From positions 1-47,018 of the forward strand of contig DHVR01000066.1 in assembly GCA_002412765.1 (NCBI GenBank): a stretch of 47,018 nucleotides of DNA, read 5' to 3'. Source of the stretch: Leptolinea sp. UBA5203 (GTDB lineage Bacteria > Chloroflexota > Anaerolineae > Anaerolineales > Anaerolineaceae). How positions within the stretch are numbered: position 1 is the first letter of the stretch; the number at the start of each line of letters is the position of its first letter. Below the pieces are notes generated by a model that worked only from the letters and a program-made list of their open reading frames with translations, searched no databases and was not told where the DNA came from. Positions 40,318 through 47,018 of the stretch are shown piece by piece. A program made the position numbers and the translations under genes.

Positions 40318-41097
40318 TTATTTCCCTTTCAGCACATTCAACATTTCCTGATGCAATACCGGATTGGCGGTACACAGTGTAAAGGGCGGCTTCAGGTAAT
40401 CCGGGTCGCCGCTGAAACTGGTGACTCGTGCGCCGGCTTCAGCGGCGATTAGACCGCCCGCGGCGATGTCCCAGGCTTTCAGGCCCAGTTCCCAGTAGCC
40501 ATCCAGCCGGCCGGCTGCGATGTAGCAGCAATCCAATGCGGCGGAACCCAGGCGGCGGATGCCCTGGGCCAACATGACGAATTCGGAGAACATGGCCACG
40601 TTGTTGTTCTCAGTATCTCGGATGGTATAAGGAAAACCAGTCACCAACAATGCGTCGACCAGGGTTTGGGCTTGAGCGGTATGGATGGGTTTTCCGTTTA
40701 GCCAGGCACCCTTGCCGCGTTCGGCGCTGAAACATTCATCCAGCATGGGATTGTATACCACGCCCAACTGCACTTGATTGCCAATGGCATAGCCGATGGA
40801 GACGGAGAAAATGGGCAGATGGTGGGCATAATTTACTGTGCCGTCCAGTGGATCGATAAACCATTTGCGGCCGTTATCGCCCGAAAAGCTGCCGCTTTCC
40901 TCTGTGACAATGGCGTCCCCGGGGTACAGGGTTCGGATTTGGTCCAGAATGTATTCTTCGGAGCGGCGGTCCATGTCCGTCACCAGATCAACCAGGCCTT
41001 TGTGCTCCACCTGGAAATCGGTGCTGAAACCATCTTTTAAAAGTCCGCCGGCGTGTTTGGCGATGCGGATCAGGTCTGTTAATGTGGGTTGATTCAT
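40318..41097 (-). CDS. Inositol monophosphatase family protein
   Basis: A 259-residue Mg-dependent phosphatase of the SuhB/IMPase family. The metal motifs are complete: VTEESG, then WFIDPLDGTVNYAHHLP, and WELGLKAWDIAAGGLIAAEAG near the C-terminus. The N-terminal VTDMDRRSEEYI is also typical. The substrate may be inositol phosphates, PAP or another sugar phosphate. AAGGAAG precedes the ATG. It lies 45 bp after the HD-domain gene at the end of a four-gene minus-strand run. Confidence 0.94.
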   Translation of the reverse strand: MNQPTLTDLIRIAKHAGGLLKDGFSTDFQVEHKGLVDLVTDMDRRSEEYILDQIRTLYPGDAIVTEESGSFSGDNGRKWFIDPLDGTVNYAHHLPIFSVSIGYAIGNQVQLGVVYNPMLDECFSAERGKGAWLNGKPIHTAQAQTLVDALLVTGFPYTIRDTENNNVAMFSEFVMLAQGIRRLGSAALDCCYIAAGRLDGYWELGLKAWDIAAGGLIAAEAGARVTSFSGDPDYLKPPFTLCTANPVLHQEMLNVLKGK

Positions 41098-41142
41098 GAG
41101 AAACTTCCTTCCTATTGAATTATTCTGGCTATTGATGCCGGG

Positions 41143-41775
41143 TTAGCACAGGCCGTGAATCTCATCCTGTAAGCGGATGAAATACTCGTGCAGGTAGGTA
41201 TCCCGTTCATCAGCGATGCGGCGCGCGCTATCGGTGTGCAGCCGGTCTTTTACTTTTTTTAATTTAAAGAGATATTCATGGTAAGCGGAATGCGGTTCGC
41301 CGGGTTCTTTTTCGCCGCTGTCCAGAAAGGTTTGTGAGGGTTGGGCAAAGGCGGGCTGTCCGGCCACGGCGGCATAACCGATTACCCGAGCCACACCGAT
41401 AGCGCCTAACACATCCAGCTTGTCGGCATCGAACAACACTTTGGCCTCAATGCTGACTGGGGCTTCCGTCCCGCGGTAGCGATGCGCGCGGATGCAATGC
41501 ATCACGGCTTGGATATCCTCTGGGTCCCAGCCTCGCTCACTGAGCACTTTCTCGGCCAGCAGGGCAGAAGCCAGATGATGCTCCAGACGTTCTTTACTGC
41601 CGGGGGCGGCTCCGCAGGCGTCGTGCAGCAGGGCAGCGGTGGCCAGAATGCGCCAATTGGCCCCTTCATTAGTGCCAATGGTTTTGGAAAGCTCGTATAC
41701 CCGCAGGACATGATCAAAATCATGAATGGTATCCGCTTCCAGATAATATTGTTTGGCTTCTTCAATGGATATCAT
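41143..41775 (-). CDS. HD domain phosphohydrolase-like protein
   Basis: A 210-residue HD-superfamily protein. The motifs are HDFDHVLRVYELSK (H...D.DH), ALLHDACGA (HD) and VLFDADKLD (the last Asp), giving a complete metal site. Such proteins hydrolyse phosphates from nucleotides or related compounds. HCIRAHRYRG adds a further His pair, as in the YpgQ/YedJ-type subgroup. The start codon overlaps the upstream MFS gene by 4 nt (ATGA), suggesting shared translation. Substrate unknown. Confidence 0.85.
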   Translation of the reverse strand: MISIEEAKQYYLEADTIHDFDHVLRVYELSKTIGTNEGANWRILATAALLHDACGAAPGSKERLEHHLASALLAEKVLSERGWDPEDIQAVMHCIRAHRYRGTEAPVSIEAKVLFDADKLDVLGAIGVARVIGYAAVAGQPAFAQPSQTFLDSGEKEPGEPHSAYHEYLFKLKKVKDRLHTDSARRIADERDTYLHEYFIRLQDEIHGLC

Positions 41776-42962
41776 GTGAGACTACCTTTTATGGGTTTTT
41801 CTTCTGCAGAAATACGCACATAATGCAAGGCGGCCAGCGCCAGCAGATTGAAAAGGACCGCGGCTGCGGCATTTAACCAAAAACTGTGCGTGTATAACTT
41901 GGGAGCCAGAATATCACCGAATGCTCTGCCCAGAGAGATGGCAGAGAGGAACAGTCCCATTAGGGTGGCGCGGCGATGTGGAAAGACTTCACTGATCAAC
42001 GGCAGGCTGCTGACGACGACAAATTCAAAACTGATGTAAAAAAGGAACAGGCCGATGAGCGCGCCACTTACGCTGCTGCCAATCCAGGGCAGCAGCAGGG
42101 CGAAGAAACAATTGAGTATCAATCCCAGGCGGATGGAAACGCGTTTCCCCAGTCGATCCACCAGCCAGGCTGTCAATCCTTCACCGCCCAACTCAGCCAG
42201 GCCGATGATGGCGGAGGCGGCACCCAACGCGGCGATTTTCAGTCCAAAAGAATCTTCCAGCCAAACACCGAAAACCAACGCCACCGACTCGTTGGAGACG
42301 CAGAAGAACAGCCCCATTAATAATGCGGCCAGTGCTGAAGGAGTGCGCAGGATCTCCAATATGGCTGACAGATGGTGCTGCTTCGGGGCGACATATTTGG
42401 GATTGCCCGGAATCAGGACAAGAATGCCAATGAAGCCCAACACGGTCAGGAAAGTGAACACGGGATAGGGGGACCACCAACCGTAGCGTTCGATGAGCAA
42501 AGCCACCAGGGGCATACCGAGGATAAAACTCAGCGCCCAGGCCAATTCGGTGATGGCAATGATCTTTCCGCGTTTTTGATAAACCACCTGATCGCTAACA
42601 AAAGCTTGCATGGCCGGCAGGTAGATATAGAGGCCGAAGAAGACTAAGCTGAGCGAGACGCAGAAGGCTGGAAAGACGGGGAAGAATACAACCAACCCCA
42701 GTGCCAGGCTGATCATCCCAACGCCAACTGCCATGCCGGCTTTTCTTCCGTGCTGGTCCGCGATCGGGGCGACAATAGGTGCCAGTACGCCCATGAAAGA
42801 GCGCAATGTGACAGCGGTCGAGATGCTGTTCAGGCTAACGCCGAAGGCTCGGGCAAAGACAGGTAGAAAGGGGTAGATCATGCGGATGCTGGTATTGACT
42901 ACCAGCCGAATGGCAGTGAGTAAGAAAATTTGTAGCGAAAAAGTTTTATTCTCCTGGCTCAT
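41772..42962 (-). CDS. MFS transporter, copy A
   Basis: A 396-residue major facilitator with about twelve segments. Motif A after the second segment is IADQHGRKAGMAVGVGM, and its counterpart in the second half is LVDRLGKRVSIRLGLI. IYLPAMQAFVSDQVVYQKRG and ITELAWALSFILGMPLV are shared with the next gene, showing they are paralogues. Substrate unknown; the style is of drug or metabolite exporters. Its start overlaps the stop of the upstream MFS gene by 4 nt. Confidence 0.88.
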   Translation of the reverse strand: MSQENKTFSLQIFLLTAIRLVVNTSIRMIYPFLPVFARAFGVSLNSISTAVTLRSFMGVLAPIVAPIADQHGRKAGMAVGVGMISLALGLVVFFPVFPAFCVSLSLVFFGLYIYLPAMQAFVSDQVVYQKRGKIIAITELAWALSFILGMPLVALLIERYGWWSPYPVFTFLTVLGFIGILVLIPGNPKYVAPKQHHLSAILEILRTPSALAALLMGLFFCVSNESVALVFGVWLEDSFGLKIAALGAASAIIGLAELGGEGLTAWLVDRLGKRVSIRLGLILNCFFALLLPWIGSSVSGALIGLFLFYISFEFVVVSSLPLISEVFPHRRATLMGLFLSAISLGRAFGDILAPKLYTHSFWLNAAAAVLFNLLALAALHYVRISAEEKPIKGSLT

Positions 42963-44152
42963 AAAGCAATTTCAGCAGCGGGGTGAACTGCGGTGGGTTG
43001 GGTCAATTTGATCATTAACAAACACAGGCCAGCCAAAGCAAATAGGAAGAAAGCTGCCCCGAAGTTGCCTTTGATGGTTAATTGAAAAGCAAGAGGCGCT
43101 AAAATAGAACCTGCCCCGAAACCAACCGCACAGAATACGCCATAGATGGCCATGTATGTATTGCGCGCCTGGGGATAAAGCTCAGAAACCAGGGTTAGCG
43201 CGCAGACAATGGTAAATTCGGAAAAGAAATAAAAGGCAAACAGCCAAACCCCGGCACTGACCAGAGTGAAGGGCACAAAAACAGCCAGCAAAGAGAGAGC
43301 GATTCCTATGCCAATTCCCAGGGAGATGGCGCGGCGTTTGCCAATACGATCAATAAACGCAGCGGAGAGTAAAATGCCGGCTAACTCGGCAGCGCCAATC
43401 AGAGAGGAGACGATACCGACCTGTGTGATGGATGCTTGAAAGGACGATTCCAGCCAAACGCCAAAGACCAATTGAACGATGATATTCCCGCTGACCAGGC
43501 AAAAGCCCATCAGCAACCCCAAAAAAGCATTTTTGGCCTTGAAAATTTCTTTAAAAGGCAGCTTGTAGCGTTCGGTCAGGTGCATGGAGGAGGGTTGTTT
43601 TTCCACCTGAAAGGTAATGATGCCCATAAAAACCAGCGCCAATGCAGAGATCATTAAATAGAAGATGCTCCAACCCCATTGTTCAATCACCAGTCCGATG
43701 AGGGGGATAATCACCAGATAGGATAAAGGCCAACCCAACTCGGTGAGAGATAAGGCCGTTCCCCGTTTTTCAAAGGGAATATTGTCGGAGATATAAGCTT
43801 GCATGGCCGGCGAAAAGATATTGATTGCTAATTGCAGCAGGATCATGCCGATGAATAAGCCAATGTAGTTTTGTGTCATTTGAACAATCACGCCGGCAAG
43901 GATGACGATTAAAACCCCACTTAACATGCCAGCGCGTTTCCCATACCGTTCCCCTATCTGAGCGAAAAAAGGTGCGAAAACCGAGGCCAGCGCCGAAAAA
44001 GAGACGGCCACCGAGATCATCTCAACGGTTGTGCCCAGTCCCCGGCTGATCAGGGTGAGAAATGGAAAGACCATGCGGATACCAGTAAAAGTAATCATGC
44101 GAAAAAGGGAAAAGGTAACGATTTGTGTATTGATATGTTTAATTGGTTTCAT
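42959..44152 (-). CDS. MFS transporter, copy B
   Basis: A 397-residue major facilitator, paralogous to copy A. Shared landmarks include FSPAMQAYISDNIPFEKRG, LTELGWPLSYLVIIPLIG, AQIGERYGKRAGMLSG and FIDRIGKRRAISLGIG. The pair could form a heterodimeric exporter or handle related substrates; single-subunit action is the rule for MFS, so divergence is more likely. ATG 44152 is chosen for its fit to the usual N-terminus. It leads the run MFS-MFS-HD-IMPase. Confidence 0.88.
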   Translation of the reverse strand: MKPIKHINTQIVTFSLFRMITFTGIRMVFPFLTLISRGLGTTVEMISVAVSFSALASVFAPFFAQIGERYGKRAGMLSGVLIVILAGVIVQMTQNYIGLFIGMILLQLAINIFSPAMQAYISDNIPFEKRGTALSLTELGWPLSYLVIIPLIGLVIEQWGWSIFYLMISALALVFMGIITFQVEKQPSSMHLTERYKLPFKEIFKAKNAFLGLLMGFCLVSGNIIVQLVFGVWLESSFQASITQVGIVSSLIGAAELAGILLSAAFIDRIGKRRAISLGIGIGIALSLLAVFVPFTLVSAGVWLFAFYFFSEFTIVCALTLVSELYPQARNTYMAIYGVFCAVGFGAGSILAPLAFQLTIKGNFGAAFFLFALAGLCLLMIKLTQPTAVHPAAEIAL

Positions 44153-44303
44153 TTGTTTTACTACCCAGTTTTGATGTTGACCTATTGTATCGTTAAACCA
44201 ACCAACTGTTTGAAAACCGGAGTGCAAGCAAAATTACAGTCAAATAATTAGCTGGATACGGGCCAGCAAAGATGCTAATCTTGGGGGTTGTCGTAAATTG
44301 TGG

Positions 44304-44338
44304 AAAAAAAAGATCTCCAGCGTTTACAGGAGATCTTT
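44304..44338 (-). terminator. Intrinsic terminator of the Rrf2 operon
   Basis: AAAGATCTCC (44309-44318) pairs perfectly with GGAGATCTTT (44329-44338). On the minus strand it is followed by a run of T (A-run at 44304-44310 on the plus strand). It lies just beyond the small gene at 44355-44612. Confidence 0.85.
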
Positions 44339-44354
44339 ATGAGTGTAAAAAAAA

Positions 44355-44612
44355 TTATGGAGCAAAGTTGGATGGGCGTTCCGGGAGGTAATTAAAATAG
44401 ACAATCCGATCATCCCAACTATGGATAATGCTGCCTTGTTTCAGGGTTTTCAACATCTCTTCCTGAATGGGCTGCGCGATCGGATCTGCGGCAAGTTCCG
44501 TGAATTCCCCGGTGTCAACATCCTGAAATAGATGATTTCCCCAATCGATTAAGACTGTGCCATTGGTTAGAACAAGCACCCAATGGCGATCAACAGGTAT
44601 TCCTCCGGGCAT
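44355..44612 (-). CDS. Small protein of unknown function, co-transcribed with Rrf2
   Basis: An 85-residue protein that I do not recognise. It is rich in aromatic and acidic residues, with VDRHWVLVLTNGTVLIDWGN near the start and IIHSWDDRIVYFNYLPERP near the end. No cysteines or membrane segment are present. AGGAGG lies 5 nt before the ATG, which strongly supports translation. It starts 30 bp after the Rrf2 regulator and ends at a terminator, so the two form an operon. Confidence 0.7.
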   Translation of the reverse strand: MPGGIPVDRHWVLVLTNGTVLIDWGNHLFQDVDTGEFTELAADPIAQPIQEEMLKTLKQGSIIHSWDDRIVYFNYLPERPSNFAP

Positions 44613-44642
44613 TTCAACCTCCTGAAAGATGAAGCTCGATGA

Positions 44643-45056
44643 TTACGCTTTTGTTTTTTCAGGTACCAGGGAAGCAAAGGTTGTGCTGGATAATTTGTTA
44701 ATCAATTCAGTCTGTGCCTCACACCAAATGGGGTGGATGGGACAATTATGGTCGAATGGGCAGCCATTTTTACTGATGGTACACTCATTCAAAGCGATAG
44801 GCCCGTCAATGGCTTCAATCACTTCCAAAACGGTGATTTCTGCGGAAGGTCTGGCTAAGGTTACCCCGCCTCTGGCACCACGGGAAGTATGAATCAATCC
44901 GGCAATGGATAACTGGGAAATGATTTTTGCCAGGAACGAAGGGGGAATCACTTTTTCCTGCGCAATTTGGCTGGTGGCTGCACGGGTGTTTGCATCCATG
45001 CCTGAAAGATACAACATGGCCCGTAGTGCATAATCAGCCTGACGTGTGATCTGCAT
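44643..45056 (-). CDS. Rrf2 family transcriptional regulator with Cys cluster
   Basis: A 137-residue winged-helix regulator. The N-terminus MQITRQADYALRAMLYLS and LAKIISQLSIAGLIHTSRG are Rrf2 hallmarks. The cluster region has Cys in NECTISKNGCPFDHNC, giving C-x6-C-x5-C plus another Cys in IWCEAQ, which would bind an Fe-S cluster as in IscR/NsrR/RsrR types. It probably senses redox state, iron-sulfur supply or nitric oxide. It is divergent from the thioesterase/M42 genes, which are candidate targets together with itself. Confidence 0.93.
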   Translation of the reverse strand: MQITRQADYALRAMLYLSGMDANTRAATSQIAQEKVIPPSFLAKIISQLSIAGLIHTSRGARGGVTLARPSAEITVLEVIEAIDGPIALNECTISKNGCPFDHNCPIHPIWCEAQTELINKLSSTTFASLVPEKTKA

Positions 45057-45248
45057 AGTATTCTTACCTCATCTTCATCTTTTTAGAAAGTTCGAAGTTT
45101 TGTCTATGAAAGGTTCATTTTTTCATATTGTTATAATTTTACCTGAAAACTCCAAGTTTGGCGGATTTTTAACCTTGCAGTTTGTCACACAGATTGGTTG
45201 GTTTGTGCCATAATAGAGAAAATATCAAAGTTCGGGAAGAGAGATTTA

Positions 45249-45671
45249 ATGGAAAATTATCGTTTTACTTACCCTTTACAGGTCCGTTATGGGGATCTGG
45301 ATCCCCAATGGCATGTCAATAACGCTCGTTTTAATACGTATCTGGAACAAGCTCGTACGGTTTATTTGATGGAACTGGGACTTTTTGATGGGCACTCCTA
45401 TTTTGATCTGGGATTGATTGTCGCGGATGTGCATATCTCATACAAATTGCCGGTTGCCCTTACACAAGAAATCACCATCGGGGTGCGCGTGGATAAAATC
45501 GGCGGAAAAAGCATGACTATGTCCTATGCCGTGTTTGATCTGAAAAGCGGAGCCGAATTAGCCACTGCGGAAACCATCATGGTTGGCTTTGATTACAACC
45601 TAAAAACAAGCCGTGTTATTCCTCAAAATTGGCGGGATGCGATCAGTGCTTTTGAGGGAAAAACTTTTTAA
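45249..45671 (+). CDS. Hotdog-fold acyl-CoA thioesterase
   Basis: A 140-residue 4HBT/YbgC-type thioesterase. The catalytic region is VRYGDLDPQWHVNNARFNTY, followed by a helix, and IVADVHISYKLPVALTQEIT. The Asp after G and the HVNN stretch match acyl-CoA thioesterases such as FcbC/YbgC types. The acyl group is unknown. GGAAGAGAG precedes ATG 45249, which fits the family N-terminus; the longer frame at 45198 is unlikely. It is 35 bp upstream of the M42 gene. Confidence 0.9.
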   Translation: MENYRFTYPLQVRYGDLDPQWHVNNARFNTYLEQARTVYLMELGLFDGHSYFDLGLIVADVHISYKLPVALTQEITIGVRVDKIGGKSMTMSYAVFDLKSGAELATAETIMVGFDYNLKTSRVIPQNWRDAISAFEGKTF

Positions 45672-45706
45672 TCTATAGAAATTGTTTTTAACATGGAGGG
45701 AGAAGT

Positions 45707-46753
45707 ATGCCGTTACCACCTGTAGATATGAAGGACCAGATTGTTTTTTTAAAAAACCTGCTTGAAATTCCCAGCCCGACTGGTTTTACAACGCGGGCAG
45801 TGGAATTCGTGGAAAATATACTGAAGCCGTACGATGAATTGAGCTTTCACTACACCAAGAAAGGCGGTTTATTGGTTACCTGGCCAGGCATGCGTTCCGA
45901 TCATCCGCGGGCTTTGACAGCTCATGTGGATACGCTGGGTGCCATGGTGAAAGAAGTGAAATCCAACGGACGATTAAGGCTGAGCGGCGTGGGCGGTTAT
46001 GCCTGGAGTACCGTCGAAGGCGAGGGCTGCACCATTTTCAAACAAAATGGGGAAACCGTGCGGGGATCGATTCTGCTGCACAAGGCTTCCGGCCATGTCT
46101 ATGGCAAAGCCGTGGAAACCACGGAACGCAATGACGAAACCCTTGAAGTACGCCTGGATATTAAAACAACCAACGCCGAAGAAACCCTGGCAGCCGGGAT
46201 TGAAGTGGGCGATTTTGTCAGTTTCGATCCGCGTGTGGAAATCAATAACGGATTTGTACGCTCCCGTCATCTGGATGACAAAGCCTGTGTGGCCAATATT
46301 GTCTACGCGGTCAAGGCCCTCTTGAGTGCAAAATTACGGCCAGCCTATACCACCTACCTGTACTTCTCCAATTTTGAGGAAGTCGGGCATGGAGCTGCCA
46401 GCGGTATTCCAGCGGAAGTGGATGAAATCATCGTGGTGGATATGGCCGCGGTGGGCGATGGGCAGACCTCCACCGAGCTGCACACCACCTTGTGCGTCAA
46501 GGATTCGCGTGGACCGTATCACCTGGATTTGAGCAACCGCATGCGCCGATTGGCGGCGCAGTATGAGATTCCTTTTAAAGTGGATATTTATCCCCATTAC
46601 GGCTCGGACGGCGGCGCGTTCCTCACTGCCGGCGGGGATGCCGCGGTATGTTTGATCGGCCCCGGGGTGGATGCCTCTCATTCCTATGAACGCACGCATA
46701 CCGAAGCTTTATTAGCCACCACCAAATGGCTGGTCGCGTATTTGATCAATTAA
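45707..46753 (+). CDS. M42 family glutamyl/aminopeptidase
   Basis: A 348-residue metallopeptidase of family M42 (FrvX/PepA-type), which forms large tetrahedral dodecamers that trim peptides. Zinc and catalytic residues are visible: AHVDTLG, SRHLDDKACV, NFEEVGHGAASG, IIVVDMAAVGDG and the final HSYERTHTE. The PDZ-like insertion covers about 65-170. GGAGGGAG precedes the ATG. It is probably co-transcribed with the thioesterase, and a terminator follows. Confidence 0.93.
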   Translation: MPLPPVDMKDQIVFLKNLLEIPSPTGFTTRAVEFVENILKPYDELSFHYTKKGGLLVTWPGMRSDHPRALTAHVDTLGAMVKEVKSNGRLRLSGVGGYAWSTVEGEGCTIFKQNGETVRGSILLHKASGHVYGKAVETTERNDETLEVRLDIKTTNAEETLAAGIEVGDFVSFDPRVEINNGFVRSRHLDDKACVANIVYAVKALLSAKLRPAYTTYLYFSNFEEVGHGAASGIPAEVDEIIVVDMAAVGDGQTSTELHTTLCVKDSRGPYHLDLSNRMRRLAAQYEIPFKVDIYPHYGSDGGAFLTAGGDAAVCLIGPGVDASHSYERTHTEALLATTKWLVAYLIN

Positions 46754-46775
46754 GTTGGTTATAGTTTTGATTGAG

Positions 46776-46811
46776 AAGGCCATCCTGATGATGAAGATGG
46801 CCTTTTTTTTA
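46776..46811 (+). terminator. Intrinsic terminator after the M42 gene
   Basis: AAGGCCATC (46776-46784) pairs with GATGGCCTT (46796-46804) around an 11-nt loop, followed by T8. Confidence 0.85.
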
Positions 46812-46820
46812 TTAACTGCC

Positions 46821-47018
46821 CACCCCCACCTCTTATCCTCCCCCATTTTCCGAAAGCGAAAATAGGGGAAGATGGTTTCGCCGGAAGCCTCGTTGGCTAA
46901 GTCCCTGATAGGGGAATGTACCCGATAAGGGGAGAGCTTGTCGAAGCCGATGATGGCAACTCAAACCAAACAAAATCCAGCCCTGTCCGTGCCCTGAGCC
47001 CCGTCGAAGGGTGGAATT
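46821..47018. repeat. Intergenic low-complexity and repeat-like sequence
   Basis: CCCCATTTTC (46841-46850) pairs with GAAAATAGGGG (46858-46868) around CGAAAGC. Further on are two copies of a common word, GAGCTTGTCGAAG (46934-46946) and CCCTGAGCCCCGTCGAAGGG (46992-47011). These resemble the CCTTCGACAAGCTCAGG intergenic repeats known in many bacteria. No gene is visible to the window end. Confidence 0.5.

Noticed and set aside
1..47018. CRISPR array, insertion sequence, prophage or rRNA genes
   Set aside because: No regularly spaced repeats, transposase or integrase motifs, phage structural proteins or rRNA-like sequence were seen.

Overview
The window looks like a chromosomal stretch from an Anaerolineae-type Chloroflexota. 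This is inferred from protein style, not from a marker gene: a lipoprotein with a Pro/Ala/Thr/Glu-rich linker after the lipobox, a VanW / multispanning protein / polysaccharide deacetylase / LCP envelope cluster, PIG-V-like and DPM1-like glycosyltransferases, several stand-alone CBS-pair proteins and small membrane proteins of unknown function. Composition is moderate in GC and looks even. I see no prophage, insertion sequence, CRISPR array or rRNA. About fifty protein genes and one tRNA gene fill the window densely.

Layout. 0-5 kb: end of a HEAT-repeat gene, a C_GCAxxG_C_C redox protein, an EAL-HDOD protein, a membrane protein and an ABC-F ATPase. 5-14 kb: a Cys-rich YkgJ-like protein, aldo/keto reductase, trmO, a CBS protein, an M23 metallopeptidase, a helical protein coupled to a YcaQ-type DNA glycosylase, a PIG-V-like mannosyltransferase, a second CBS protein and an ABM-fold protein. 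14.3-20.8 kb: a complete five-gene family 5 peptide/solute ABC importer operon, from a consensus promoter to a perfect terminator. 20.9-24.2 kb: an EamA exporter, a Phd/RelE-type toxin-antitoxin pair, a third CBS protein and an SDR reductase. 24.3-32 kb: flavodoxin, GT2, DUF606 transporter, GNAT, UbiA/MenA-type prenyltransferase, Zn-ribbon protein, DegV, PH-domain protein, DUF4332 protein, an alkyltransferase-like protein and two tandem paralogous membrane proteins. 32-39 kb: the envelope cluster (LCP, Trm112-like, deacetylase, multispanning protein, VanW). 39-47 kb: tRNA-Arg(GCG), surE, inositol monophosphatase / HD / two MFS transporters, an Rrf2 regulator with a small partner, a hotdog thioesterase and an M42 aminopeptidase.

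The most striking observation is the substrate-binding protein of the ABC importer (14746-16446). Its domain order is circularly permuted. After a normal lipoprotein signal and linker, the mature chain starts in the middle of the family 5 fold, runs to the family's usual C-terminus, and then continues into what is normally the N-terminal segment, where the protein ends. The other four operon genes have ordinary architecture, so the permuted protein is probably the working receptor. Its operon has a TTGACA-N18-TATAAT promoter, a leader of about 370 nt ending in a terminator-like hairpin just before the ribosome binding site, and a hairpin between the receptor and permease genes.

Other points of note are two envelope genes with TATAAT exactly 7 nt before the ATG (possible leaderless mRNAs), three dispersed CBS-pair paralogues, an MGMT homologue whose active-site Cys is Trp, an unusual GCG arginine anticodon, and dispersed-repeat-like intergenic sequence at 40.1 and 46.8 kb.
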